Positions 1 through 8,492 of a DNA stretch of 64,000 nucleotides are shown piece after piece. The notes under the pieces were generated by a model. That model ran no database searches, was not told the DNA's origin, and saw only the letters and a list, made by a program, of their open reading frames with translations. The DNA lies in the NCBI RefSeq assembly GCF_014651775.1, contig NZ_BMXN01000002.1:62001-126000 (forward strand), in the 5' to 3' direction. The first letter of the stretch is position 1, and each line of letters begins with the position of its first letter. This DNA comes from Vreelandella hamiltonii (GTDB taxonomy: Bacteria; Pseudomonadota; Gammaproteobacteria; Pseudomonadales; Halomonadaceae). A program made the translations under genes and the position numbers.

Positions 1-804
1 GAGCCAGTAGCCGACAGGAGTATGCGGGCAGCTCAGTTCGGGCAGCAGTGGCACGGCGTGACGACGACGAAACAGCATCAGCCACGCTGGCTGTGCGTCG
101 GCAACATGAACACTGACGGCAATCCCGCCCGCGCACTCGCCATCGAGCTCGATGGTCTCCGTGTCATCCAGTGGTGCTGCCAGGGACGCGATGGCCGCTA
201 GAAGCTGGCGCTCAGGGGGGCACTGGCCAAAGCAGGCCAGCTCTTCCTGATAATAGAGCGCTATGCCGACCGCTTGAAAGATGCGACACCAGCTTTGTCC
301 GTGACGTTGAACGAGATGGTCGATACTGCATGTGTGCTGCATGTCTTTGAGAATGGAGCGTCTTCGCCGCCTCAGGCGTATACGCCGCTGCGTTGCATTG
401 GCAGCCTTCAAAAGACGCAGGCGCTGGCTGGCAAGGTCGATGAAGAGCGTGATCCACTGGGTTTGCTCATGAGTATCCGGCGTTGGATAAGCCACATAGC
501 CCCAGGTGTCGAACTCACCTTGGATATCGCGATAGTCCAGCCCGAGCGTGGACAAAGAGGCAAGCGAGGTGATGAGCCGCAGCGCATGGGGGGCTGCCTG
601 TTGGCCAGCAGGCGAAAGATAGTAGGTCAGGTGCAGTGCTTTGGCGTCGTGAAGACGGTACAGGGCGATGGGCTGCTGACGGTTGATATGGTAAAGCGTG
701 CTGGCCAGCCCCTTCAGCAGCGTATCCGGGTCGGGGGCCGAACCAAGGGTCGATAACGCACGGTGCAGATAACTCGGTTCAGGAAGATAAGGCGTCTGGC
801 TCAT
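1..804 (-). CDS. GAF/PHY-like sensor protein, N-terminal part (runs off window edge)
   Basis: The minus strand is open from the ATG at 804 (MSQTPYLPEPSYL) to base 1, giving 268 residues with no stop, so this is the N-terminal part of a longer protein. Residues ~20-130 look like a divergent GAF fold. A basic stretch near 140-150 (RRIRLRRRRR) lies in a probable connecting helix. Residues ~165-255 resemble the PHY domain of phytochromes, with a YYQEELACFGQCPP segment and a later WLMLFRRR segment where phytochromes have a wLxxFRxE motif. I see no obvious chromophore Cys. The missing C-terminus may carry a kinase or cyclic-di-GMP output domain, which is speculation. It diverges from the regulator at 963 across a palindrome-rich gap. 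Confidence 0.55.
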   Translation of the reverse strand, partial: MSQTPYLPEPSYLHRALSTLGSAPDPDTLLKGLASTLYHINRQQPIALYRLHDAKALHLTYYLSPAGQQAAPHALRLITSLASLSTLGLDYRDIQGEFDTWGYVAYPTPDTHEQTQWITLFIDLASQRLRLLKAANATQRRIRLRRRRRSILKDMQHTCSIDHLVQRHGQSWCRIFQAVGIALYYQEELACFGQCPPERQLLAAIASLAAPLDDTETIELDGECAGGIAVSVHVADAQPAWLMLFRRRHAVPLLPELSCPHTPVGYWL

Positions 805-962
805 CCTGGCAGACTCCTGGCGCGCTAGTGGCCGTCTTGCGTATCTGTGGGGTGCGTGGGGGTGCATGCACGGTGTAGTTTAATTCGGAATTGAAGTAAT
901 GATTCAATCAGAAGGTTAACCGTTATTCAACTCTTATTGAAGAATCACTTCACATTGGCGGC
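805..962. promoter_or_regulatory. Divergent promoter region with nested palindromes
   Basis: This 158-bp gap separates two divergent genes and is more AT-rich than its surroundings. It contains a perfect 11-bp palindrome (AATTCGGAATT, 882-892), an inverted repeat TTGAA-N7-TTCAA (891-907) and its mirror TTCAA-N6-TTGAA (926-941). The spacing suggests operator sites for a dimeric HTH protein. The adjacent regulator at 963 is the natural candidate, acting on itself and perhaps on the divergent sensor gene. That assignment is inference. Confidence 0.45.
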
Positions 963-1358
963 ATGAATGAAAAAAGCATGTTTGCCGAGCGTTTGATAGC
1001 CGCCATGCAAGCGGCAGGGTACGAAGCCCGACCCTCCGTTCTGGAGCGTGAATTCAATCTGCGCTATTGGGGAAAACCCATCACCTTCCAGGCGGTCAGG
1101 CGCTGGTTGCGGGGAGACTCGTTTCCAAGCCAGGAAAAGCTGCTGGTCCTGGCCCAGTGGTTGTCCGTCTCTCCGCACTACTTGCGTTACGGCGCGGCTG
1201 AGGTGGCGGGTGTCAAGGAGCCCGCCGCCGCCTGGCAGGTATCCCCCGATGCCGATGAGCTGAGGCTATTGGACCTGTATCGCCAGTTACCACAGGCACA
1301 GCGGAAACTGGTGCGCGACATCATGGAAAACTTCGTAAACGACCCTCAACGCCCCTGA
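963..1358 (+). CDS. Small helix-turn-helix transcriptional regulator
   Basis: A 131-residue protein whose first ~75 residues resemble an XRE/CI-type DNA-binding domain: a helix FAERLIAAMQAAG, then an insertion, then ITFQAVRRWLRGDSFPSQEKLLVLAQWLSVSP, which fits a recognition helix followed by the usual 'which position in the list' helix pair. The C-terminal 50 residues are probably helical and end LVRDIMENFV. Proteins of this shape are often phage- or DNA-damage-style regulators, but no phage gene is nearby. It is transcribed away from the sensor gene that starts at 804, and palindromes sit directly upstream. Target and ligand are unknown. Confidence 0.7.
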   Translation: MNEKSMFAERLIAAMQAAGYEARPSVLEREFNLRYWGKPITFQAVRRWLRGDSFPSQEKLLVLAQWLSVSPHYLRYGAAEVAGVKEPAAAWQVSPDADELRLLDLYRQLPQAQRKLVRDIMENFVNDPQRP

Positions 1359-1391
1359 CCCATCGCACCCAGGCGCCCCTGCCCACGTTGG

Positions 1392-3530
1392 TCATTCGCC
1401 ACGGCGCCAGTGAAAGTAGCGGTTCAACCAGGCCAGCACACGCTCGGGTTTGTGCGCGTTCTTCCATAGGCCTGCGGTGGCCTTGGCCGCTTCGCCCAGG
1501 GTAGGGTAGGGGTGAATGGTGCCGAGCAGCTTGTTCAGCCCCAACCCGTGTTTCATGGCCAGTGTGAACTCGCCCAGCCACTCGCCAGCGTTTTCCGCCA
1601 CGATGGTGGCGCCCAGAATCTTGTCCTTGCCGGGCACGGTCAACACCTTGATAAAGCCTTCGGTAGCACCTTCGGCAATGGCGCGGTCGCTGTCGCGCAT
1701 GGCGTAGCGGGTCACTTCGTAGGCAATGCCTTTGGCGGTGGCCTCTTTTTCATTCAGCCCCACCCGCGCCACTTCCGGCTGTACGTAGGTCACGGCGGGC
1801 ATGAAACGGTAATCCACGGCGAAGCTTTTCAGCTCGCCAAACAGGGCGTTGACGGCGGCGTGCCAGGCCTGATGCGCCGCCGCATGGGTCAGCTGATAGG
1901 GGCCTGCCAGATCACCGCAGGCCCAGATGTTGGGCACCCGGGTTTGCAGCCGCTCGTTGAGGGCCAGGGTGCCGGCCTGGGTCGTACTGATGCCCAGTGT
2001 TTCCAGCCCCAGGCCTTCCACGTTGGCCTGACGCCCCGCGCTGACCAACAGATAATCGAACGCCAGCGTCAAACGCTCCCCCTGGTGTTCGATGACGAGC
2101 TGGTGCGCACCGTCTGCCTGGCTGACTTCCAGCGCAGTGGCGCCCGTCATCACCGTCACGCCTTCCCCGGAGAGCGTGCCTGCCACATGCTCGCCTACCT
2201 CGCTATCTTCCCGGCCCAACAGCTGGGGCGCACCTTCAACCAGGGTGACCTGACTGCCCAGCCGAGCAAAGCTTTGGCTGAGTTCGCAGCCAATGGCGCC
2301 GCCGCCCAGCACCACCAGGCGCTTGGGCAGCTCGGTGAGCGCCCACAGGTTTTCCGAGGTGAGCAGCGGCGCGTGCTCGATGCCGGGCAGCGGCGGCACC
2401 CGTGGGCGAGCCCCCGTGGCCAGCACGATATGGCGCGCGGTGAGCGTGGTGTCCCCCACGCGTACTTGCCAGGGCGTGACGAGCCGGGCGTGGTCCTGAT
2501 ACACCGTGACCCCCAGCCCGGTATAGCGCTCGACGCTGTCGTGGGGCTCGATGTCGGCAATGGCTTGATGGACATGGCCCATCACTTTGGCGAAGTCCAC
2601 CTCGGGGGCACTGGCGCTGACGCCAAACCGATGGGCGGTGCGAATCTCGTGGGCCGCCCGTGCCGCCCGTATCAGCGCTTTGGAAGGCACGCAGCCGGTA
2701 TTCAGGCAGTCGCCGCCCATCTTGTGCTTTTCAACGAGGGCTACCTTGGCGTTGACGGCGCTGGCGATGTAGCTGGTGACCAGCCCCGCCGAGCCACCGC
2801 CGATCACCACAATGTCGTAGTCGAAGCGCTCAGGCCGGGTAAAGCCCTTATAAGCCTTTCGCGTTTGCACGGCAGCGGCAATACGCCTGGCCAGCCAGGG
2901 AAACACCGCCAGCAGTGCAAACGAAGCCAGCAGCCCCGGCGAGACGATTCCCCCCAGGTTCTCCAGCTCACCCAGCTGGCCGCCCGCGTTCACATAGACG
3001 GCCGTGCCCGGCAGCATGCCCAGCTGGCTCACCCAGTAAAACGTGGTGAGCTTGATCCGCGTGAGTCCCATGACCAGATTGATCATGAAAAACGGGAAGA
3101 TCGGCACCAGGCGCAGCGTGAAAAGATAGAACGCGCCGTCCTTCTCCACGCCCCGGTTGACCGTCTCGAACTGGCGGGGAAAGCGCTTTTCAATCGGCCC
3201 ACGAAACAAGAAGCGCGAGAGCAGGAACGCCAGGGTGGCCCCCAGAGTGCTGGCAAAGGAGATGATCAGCAGCCCCCAGCCCAGGCCAAACAGTGCCCCG
3301 CCCAGTAGCGTCAACAAGGCTGCGCCGGGCAAGGAGAGCGCCGTCATCACCACATACACCGCGAAGAAGAGACCCGCCACTTGCCAGGGAGACTGCTGGA
3401 ACGCTGCCTGAAACTGGCTGCGGTAGGCCTGCAAGGTCTCCAGGGTAAAGAAGGTGTGGGCGCCACTGACGTAAAAGCCCAGTATGGCCAACAGCAGCAG
3501 GATGATGAGCAGCAGACGCTGACGATTCAT
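1392..3530 (-). CDS. VTT/DedA (TVP38) membrane domain fused to FAD-dependent disulfide oxidoreductase
   Basis: A 712-residue fusion. Residues 1-225 are a TVP38/TMEM64 (VTT) domain: an N-terminal membrane segment at ~6-22, further hydrophobic segments, and the family-like loop RLVPIFPFFMINLVMG. Residues ~236-712 are a class I pyridine nucleotide disulfide oxidoreductase with FAD motif GGGSAG (244-249), redox pair CLNTGC (275-280), a second nucleotide-binding motif VVLGGGAIGCE, and the dimer-interface His in IHPYPTLGEA. It resembles dihydrolipoamide dehydrogenase and mercuric reductase but lacks the N-terminal HMA domain and the C-terminal vicinal cysteines of MerA, so mercury reduction is unlikely. 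It probably feeds electrons to a membrane or periplasmic acceptor. It is the last gene of the putative operon, 54 bp after the TIGR04282 gene. Confidence 0.85.
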   Translation of the reverse strand: MNRQRLLLIILLLLAILGFYVSGAHTFFTLETLQAYRSQFQAAFQQSPWQVAGLFFAVYVVMTALSLPGAALLTLLGGALFGLGWGLLIISFASTLGATLAFLLSRFLFRGPIEKRFPRQFETVNRGVEKDGAFYLFTLRLVPIFPFFMINLVMGLTRIKLTTFYWVSQLGMLPGTAVYVNAGGQLGELENLGGIVSPGLLASFALLAVFPWLARRIAAAVQTRKAYKGFTRPERFDYDIVVIGGGSAGLVTSYIASAVNAKVALVEKHKMGGDCLNTGCVPSKALIRAARAAHEIRTAHRFGVSASAPEVDFAKVMGHVHQAIADIEPHDSVERYTGLGVTVYQDHARLVTPWQVRVGDTTLTARHIVLATGARPRVPPLPGIEHAPLLTSENLWALTELPKRLVVLGGGAIGCELSQSFARLGSQVTLVEGAPQLLGREDSEVGEHVAGTLSGEGVTVMTGATALEVSQADGAHQLVIEHQGERLTLAFDYLLVSAGRQANVEGLGLETLGISTTQAGTLALNERLQTRVPNIWACGDLAGPYQLTHAAAHQAWHAAVNALFGELKSFAVDYRFMPAVTYVQPEVARVGLNEKEATAKGIAYEVTRYAMRDSDRAIAEGATEGFIKVLTVPGKDKILGATIVAENAGEWLGEFTLAMKHGLGLNKLLGTIHPYPTLGEAAKATAGLWKNAHKPERVLAWLNRYFHWRRGE

Positions 3531-3584
3531 GGCAGGCTCCGGCAGAGGAAGAGGTGATGGTCAGTGACGATACGCGAGAGTGCC

Positions 3585-4211
3585 TTACACACTCGCTTGA
3601 TGAAGTTGTTGCCAGCGAAACCAGTCTTCGGGGCGGTCGATGTCCCACATGGTGTCGGGGTAGGCGGCCTCCAGGCCCAGCGCGGCAAGGCGTTCGCGGG
3701 TCACGCTCAGCACCTGCTCGGTGCCCCAGGGAATCGCCATGAACAGCTCGGGGTAGTCCTGTTGGCTGCCAATCAGCCCGTAGCCGCCATCTTCGGCGGG
3801 CAGAATGACCACATCGAAGGTGGCCAGGGCTGCTCGGCAGCGTCGCAGCATGGCCACGCTGATGCTGGGGCAGTCGGTGCCCATGACCATGGCCGGGTAG
3901 CCTGACGTGTGATTCAGTGCCCGACGAACGCGCATGCCCACGTCGCCAGGCTGCTGGGCAGCCAGGGCAATGCCATGCTGCGCCTGCAGCTCCAGAAACA
4001 GCGGGTGATTATGCTCCAGCGAGGTCCAGAGCGTGACCTGGCTCGCCCCAAGGGCTTCGCAGGCCGTGGCCACGCAGTGGCGCACCATGGTGGCATGGGT
4101 ATCGGCGGCCCCCTGAGGGCCCAAAGCGGGGATCAACCGGGTCTTGGCGTGGCCAGGCAGTGGGGCCTTGGCCAACAGGTGCAAGTGGGCAGGCAGCGAG
4201 TCAACGGGCAT
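3585..4211 (-). CDS. TIGR04282 family GT-A type glycosyltransferase (DUF2064)
   Basis: A 208-residue protein from the ATG at 4211, which overlaps the end of the preceding gene by 11 bp. A longer frame starts at 4250 but lies inside that gene. The motif LHLLAKAPLPGHAKTRLIPALG is a nucleotidyltransferase/GT-A style N-terminal loop. MGTDCPSIS supplies an acidic metal-binding site, and LPAEDGGYGLIG is the conserved DGGY segment of the family. The family is named after arsenosugar clusters, but no arsM or arsS homologue is present here, so that role is doubtful. Pairing with a TIGR04283 protein is typical. It may transfer or activate a sugar nucleotide; the substrate is unknown. Confidence 0.8.
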   Translation of the reverse strand: MPVDSLPAHLHLLAKAPLPGHAKTRLIPALGPQGAADTHATMVRHCVATACEALGASQVTLWTSLEHNHPLFLELQAQHGIALAAQQPGDVGMRVRRALNHTSGYPAMVMGTDCPSISVAMLRRCRAALATFDVVILPAEDGGYGLIGSQQDYPELFMAIPWGTEQVLSVTRERLAALGLEAAYPDTMWDIDRPEDWFRWQQLHQASV

Positions 4212-4920
4212 CACGGTACTCCTTGGCCAGTTGCGTGGCACTGACGCCACGCCAGTAGCGGTAGCGCAGCCGCCACATCAGGCAGATGGTTGTCCAGGCG
4301 CCCTGCTGGTCCCAGCGCCTGCCCGAGCTTACCACTTTATGGGGCAGACAGGCGGGCGGTGAGTACGCCTTCAGGCGCTTGCTGAGTTCGATATCTTCCA
4401 TCAGCGGCTGGTCGGGAAAGCCGCCCAGCGCAAAAAACGTCTCACGACGCACGAACAGCCCCTGGTCGCCGGTGGCGATGCCGCTGAGCCGAGAGCGTCG
4501 GTTCATCAGCGCGGCGACGAGCGGCAGCCAGCGGCTTTGCCCTGCCAGACGAATGTCAAAGCGCCCCCAGTGGCGGTGCAGCAGCGCCTGGCAAAGCGCA
4601 TCGATGGCCCGGGGTTCATTGCCCTGGGGCAGGTGGGTATCGGCGTGCAGGAACAGTAGCAGGGGCGCTCGCGCCTGCCGGGCGCCCAGGTTCATTTGCC
4701 GCGCTCTGCCCGGCGGGCTTTCGAGCACCGCGTCGGCCAGCGGGGTGGCGAGTGCCACGCTGGCGTCGCGACTGCCGCCATCCACCACCAGCACTTCGAC
4801 GCCTTGCGAGCGTAGCGGTTGCAGGCGCATCAGCGTGGCGTGAATGCTCGCCGCTTCGTTGAGCATCGGGATGATGAGCGTCACCCTGGGAAGCCCGGGG
4901 CCGTGGTCAGTCGAGGACAA
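4201..4920 (-). CDS. TIGR04283 family glycosyltransferase (GT2, GT-A fold)
   Basis: A family 2 glycosyltransferase: VTLIIPMLNEAASI at the N-terminus, VVDGGSRDAS (nucleotide-binding Asp), FLHADTHLP (DxD-like metal site) and GDQGLFVRRETF (acceptor or catalytic loop). The longest frame begins at 5016 inside the ABC ATPase gene and is unlikely. The TTG at 4920 gives 239 residues, overlaps the ATPase end by 14 bp and would be translationally coupled; the GTG at 4884 is an alternative. It overlaps the downstream TIGR04282 gene by 11 bp, so both are probably made together. Substrate unknown; the operon context links it to a solute importer. Confidence 0.78.
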   Translation of the reverse strand: MSSTDHGPGLPRVTLIIPMLNEAASIHATLMRLQPLRSQGVEVLVVDGGSRDASVALATPLADAVLESPPGRARQMNLGARQARAPLLLFLHADTHLPQGNEPRAIDALCQALLHRHWGRFDIRLAGQSRWLPLVAALMNRRSRLSGIATGDQGLFVRRETFFALGGFPDQPLMEDIELSKRLKAYSPPACLPHKVVSSGRRWDQQGAWTTICLMWRLRYRYWRGVSATQLAKEYRDAR

Positions 4921-5542
4921 GCACGTCGCCTCCCGCTGCCGAGGCGTCGGCCTCGTCGTGGGTGACCAGCAGGGTCGGTAGCCCGGCGTCGCGGAGCTGC
5001 CCGAACACCAGCGCACGCATTTCCTGGCGCAGCGCCGTGTCCAGTTTGGAAAACGGCTCGTCCAGCAATACGGCCCGGGGCTGGGAGAGCAGCAAGCGCA
5101 TCAGTGCGACCCGGGCTTGCTGCCCGCCGGAAAGGGTGGTCGGGTCACGTGCTTCGTAACCGGCCAGCCCGACCTGAGCCAGCGCATGGGCCACCTGAAC
5201 CTGGGGTTGCGGGCTGCGCCTGGGCAGGCCAAAGCGCAGGTTGCCCGCCACGCTAAGGTGGGGGAACAGCAGCGGGTCCTGAAACAGCAGGCCGATACCA
5301 CGCCGCTCTGCTGGCAGGGGGGAGAGCTCGCGCTCGCCCAGCCATAGTCGGCCTTCGGCACGAAAGGGGGCGGCGAGAAAACCGGCCAGCAAGGCCAGCA
5401 GGGTCGATTTGCCCGAGCCGGAAGGCCCCATGACGGTCAGCACGTCGCCGGGGGCGATGGTGGCTTCGACGTGGAGCAGTTCGCGCTCGGCCAGGAAAAT
5501 GCGCACCTGTTCCAGGGTCAGGGCATGTCGAGCGGTGTTCAT
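4907..5542 (-). CDS. ABC transporter ATP-binding protein (YnjD-like)
   Basis: A 211-residue single nucleotide-binding domain. Walker A is GPSGSGKST, the Q-loop is LLFQDPLLFPHL, the signature is TLSGGQQARVAL, Walker B is AVLLDEPFSKLD and the switch His is LLVTHDEAD. It is short, lacking the C-terminal regulatory domain of larger importer ATPases, like E. coli YnjD and other small import ATPases. Its start ATG overlaps the stop codon of the permease by one base, indicating coupling. It energises the importer formed with the permease at 5542-7230 and the binding protein at 7247-8470. Confidence 0.88.
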   Translation of the reverse strand: MNTARHALTLEQVRIFLAERELLHVEATIAPGDVLTVMGPSGSGKSTLLALLAGFLAAPFRAEGRLWLGERELSPLPAERRGIGLLFQDPLLFPHLSVAGNLRFGLPRRSPQPQVQVAHALAQVGLAGYEARDPTTLSGGQQARVALMRLLLSQPRAVLLDEPFSKLDTALRQEMRALVFGQLRDAGLPTLLVTHDEADASAAGGDVLVLD

Positions 5543-7230
5543 TACCGGGCTCCTTCATTGGACGAGACGCTGCGGGGCACTCCCAGCCAGCGGGGGATCG
5601 CCAGCGCCAGCATGAAACCCGCCAGCGGCAGAACGGCCTGCACCAGCGCCCAGACGCCAATCAAGCGTCGATTGCCGCCGGAGGCGAGGGCGACCGCCTC
5701 GGTGGTCACGGTGGAAACCCTGCCCGCCCCCAGCAGCTGCGTGGGCAGATACTGGCTGATGCTCACGGCCAACCCGACGGCCAGCGACGTCAGCAGCGGG
5801 GCAAGCAGCAGCGGCAGCCGCACCCGCCAAAACGCGCGGTTGGGCGTGACACCCAGCGACTGTGCCATGTGAATCCAGCGCGGGTCGAGCTGGCGATAGG
5901 CTTCCGCCAACGACAGGTAAAGATAGGGCAGCACGAACAGCAAATGGCCCGCCATCACCAATGCCAGCTGCGGGCGAATCCCGAGGCTTTCCGCCGTCAC
6001 GATCAAGCCAAACAGAAATGCAATCTGCGGCACCAGTAACGGCAGGTACAGCAGCCACAGGGCACGGGAAGGACGAATCTGCTGGCGCTGCTCATGCTCC
6101 AGCGCCGCGACCACCAGTAGCGCCGCCACCCCCGTGGAGACCACCGCAATGGCCAGGGTCGTCCGCAGGGGGCCTGCGAGTTGAGGGGCGCTGCGCTGCC
6201 AGTGGTCCAGGGTCAACGCTTGCGGAAACAGCTCAGGAAAGCGCCAGAAACCGGCCACCGAAAACAGCGCAAGCCCCGCCAGGGCTGCCAGGGCGGCGAC
6301 GGTTACCAGGGTCAGGCCGCCTCGGCCAGCAATCTTCACTGCCGTGGCGCCGCGCTGGCGGCTGCCGTTGACGAGCCAGCTCCGGCTTGATCGGCGTACA
6401 CCCTGCTCCATGAGCCACCAGAGCAGCAGGGCCAGCACCGTGACCCCCAGTTGCAGCACGGCCGCGGCAGAGGCCATCAGGCGGCGGGTGATGTCCGGGT
6501 CGTTGAACCAGCCCAGAATCGACACGCTGAGGGTCGGCGGCAGGCGCGGGCCCAGAATCAGCGCCATATCCACCACCGAGGTGGCGTAGGCGATCACCGC
6601 GTAGACCGGCAGCCGAATCAGCGGGTAGAGCGAGGGCAGCACCACCTTCAACCAGCCGATTACCGGGGTATAGCCCAGCGACCGGGCAAGCCGAAGCCGC
6701 TTTTCGGGCTGCAGCTGGGGCAGCGCTGCCAGGCTCATCAGCAGGAGGAAGGGCGCTTCCTTGAGCACCAGGCCAAGGGTCAAGGCCACCCCCCAGGGGT
6801 CATTGACCACCAGCGCATCTGGCGGGCTCTCCCAGCCGGTCAGCCAGGGCGAGAAGAGCCGCGCCGTCAGGCCGGACGGGGCGATCAGGAAGGCAAAGCC
6901 AAAGGCCACCGCCGCATGGGGAATCGACAGCAGCGGCGACACCCATCGCCGCAGGCTGCGGTCCAGCCAGGTGCCCTGGCTGGCGGCCAGAAACAGCACC
7001 ACCACCAGCAGCGCCAGGGCAGTGCTGGCCAGGCCGCTGAACAGGCTGACCAGCACCGAGCGGCCCAGCCCCGGCTGGGCCAGCAGCTGCTGCCAGGGGG
7101 CGAGGCTCAGCTGCTCGTGACCAATGACCGGCAGATAGCCAAAGGCGGGCAGCAGCACCATGGCCAGCCCTGCCGTCACCGGCAGGACCAGCAGCGCCAC
7201 GAGGGTGATGGGCGCCAGCCGCAGCATCAT
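5542..7230 (-). CDS. ABC transporter permease, duplicated (YnjC-like)
   Basis: A 562-residue inner-membrane permease with two homologous halves of about six hydrophobic segments each, as in ferric-iron (FbpB) and YnjC type permeases. Each half has an EAA-like coupling loop: one near KRLRLARSLGYTPVIGWLKVVLPSL, the other near DPRWIHMAQSLGVTPNRAFWRVRLPLL. Both match the usual A-x3-G-x9-P layout that contacts the ATPase. It lies 17 bp after the binding-protein stop and abuts the ATPase gene. The substrate cannot be read from the sequence. Confidence 0.87.
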   Translation of the reverse strand: MMLRLAPITLVALLVLPVTAGLAMVLLPAFGYLPVIGHEQLSLAPWQQLLAQPGLGRSVLVSLFSGLASTALALLVVVLFLAASQGTWLDRSLRRWVSPLLSIPHAAVAFGFAFLIAPSGLTARLFSPWLTGWESPPDALVVNDPWGVALTLGLVLKEAPFLLLMSLAALPQLQPEKRLRLARSLGYTPVIGWLKVVLPSLYPLIRLPVYAVIAYATSVVDMALILGPRLPPTLSVSILGWFNDPDITRRLMASAAAVLQLGVTVLALLLWWLMEQGVRRSSRSWLVNGSRQRGATAVKIAGRGGLTLVTVAALAALAGLALFSVAGFWRFPELFPQALTLDHWQRSAPQLAGPLRTTLAIAVVSTGVAALLVVAALEHEQRQQIRPSRALWLLYLPLLVPQIAFLFGLIVTAESLGIRPQLALVMAGHLLFVLPYLYLSLAEAYRQLDPRWIHMAQSLGVTPNRAFWRVRLPLLLAPLLTSLAVGLAVSISQYLPTQLLGAGRVSTVTTEAVALASGGNRRLIGVWALVQAVLPLAGFMLALAIPRWLGVPRSVSSNEGAR

Positions 7231-7246
7231 GAACGAAAGGCCATGC

Positions 7247-8470
7247 TCAGTTGACGCCGTAGCGCTCGAGCCAGGCGGCTTGCAGGGCGGTCATCCAGCT
7301 GGGGTGGGGCTCGGCGAGGGTATTGGAGAGGGCGTCGGCAGGCAGAGCCGAAGGATGGTGGTCGCCCTCTTGGAACAGTGCCTGTTGCGCGTCGCTGAGC
7401 TGGTCGATGGCCAGCACGCTACGGTCGCCCCACATGCTCAGCGACTGCTTCTGCGCTTGCGCTTCCGGCGAGAGCAGGAAGTTGGCCAGCGCCATGGCGC
7501 CCGCCTTGTGGGGCGAGTTATAGGGAATCGCCACAAAGTGGACGTTGCCCAGGGTGCCCCCTTCCAGCACATAGCTGCGCACGCTGTCCGGCAACTCGTA
7601 CTCCATCACGGCCACGGCGGCATCGGTGGGGTAGAAGGAGAAGGCCAGGCTGATCTCGCCATCGCTCATCAGCGTGCGCAGGTTGGGGCCGGATGCAGGG
7701 AAGCTGCGGCCGCTGCGCCACAGGTGGGGGTGCAGCGCATCCAGGTAGGCCCACAGCGGAGCCGTGATGGCCTCGAAATCCGCGTTTTCGACAGGCTGGT
7801 AGAGCGCCTCGTCTTGTTCCGTCAGTTCGATCAGCGCCTGCTTCAGGAAGGTACTGCCGGTGAAATCGGGGATGCGCGGATAGCTGAACTGGCCGGGGTT
7901 CTGCTGCGCCCAATCCAGCAAAGCCTCGATGCTCTGGGGAGGCGTGTCGATGTGGGCGCTGTCGTAGAAGAAGGTGATTTGTGCCTTGCCCCAGGGGGAC
8001 TCATAGCCTTCGGTGGGCAGCGTGAAGTCCGTCACTACCTCGGGGTTGTCGTCGGGGTGGGTGAGGGCGAAATGGGGCAGCGAGTCGGCAAAGGGGCCGA
8101 ACAGCAGGTCCTGGGCGCGCATGGCGGCAAAGTTTTCGCCGTTGATCCAGATCAGGTCGATACTGCCATCGTCGTGATTCCCCGCCTGCTTTTCCCCCAG
8201 TACCCGAGCCACGGCGCTGCTGGTGTCATCGAGCTTGACGTGCTCGATGCGCACGCCGTAGGTGGTACGCATCTGCCCGGCGACCCAGTCGATGTAGCGA
8301 TTGGTGCGGTCATCGCCACCCCAGGCGTTCCAGTACACGGTCTGGCCTTCGGCATCGGCCAGGACGCTTTCCCAGTCCTGAGCATGCGGCTGAGCGTTCA
8401 AGGGCAGAGCCAGCGAGGCGATGGCGAGCGTGGTGGCGAACAGTGCGCCGTGAGATACGCGTAATGACAT
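7247..8470 (-). CDS. ABC transporter substrate-binding protein (YnjB-like)
   Basis: A 407-residue periplasmic binding protein with a Sec signal peptide (basic MSLRVSHG, hydrophobic core to ~residue 25, cleavage near LNA-QP). The mature N-terminal region contains VYWNAWGGDDRTNRYIDWV, a strand-loop typical of the YnjB family. Later segments (GYESPWGKAQITFFYDS; LAFSFYPTDAAV) fit a two-lobe class II binding fold. The ligand is not known for the family with confidence. A 22-bp gap to the phosphotransferase upstream suggests the same transcript, so the imported solute may be phosphorylated; that is inference. Confidence 0.85.
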   Translation of the reverse strand: MSLRVSHGALFATTLAIASLALPLNAQPHAQDWESVLADAEGQTVYWNAWGGDDRTNRYIDWVAGQMRTTYGVRIEHVKLDDTSSAVARVLGEKQAGNHDDGSIDLIWINGENFAAMRAQDLLFGPFADSLPHFALTHPDDNPEVVTDFTLPTEGYESPWGKAQITFFYDSAHIDTPPQSIEALLDWAQQNPGQFSYPRIPDFTGSTFLKQALIELTEQDEALYQPVENADFEAITAPLWAYLDALHPHLWRSGRSFPASGPNLRTLMSDGEISLAFSFYPTDAAVAVMEYELPDSVRSYVLEGGTLGNVHFVAIPYNSPHKAGAMALANFLLSPEAQAQKQSLSMWGDRSVLAIDQLSDAQQALFQEGDHHPSALPADALSNTLAEPHPSWMTALQAAWLERYGVN

Positions 8471-8492
8471 TATTCACCTCTTAATCAATGTT

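Noticed and set aside
1512-3308. 598-residue plus-strand open frame opposite the VTT-oxidoreductase gene
   Set aside because: Antisense shadow of a well-supported gene.
1392-3530. Mercuric reductase (merA)
   Set aside because: No HMA domain, no C-terminal vicinal cysteines and no other mer genes; only the flavin-disulfide core is shared.
3585-4920. Arsenosugar biosynthesis cluster
   Set aside because: The two glycosyltransferases match families named for that pathway, but arsM, arsS and arsenic resistance genes are absent.
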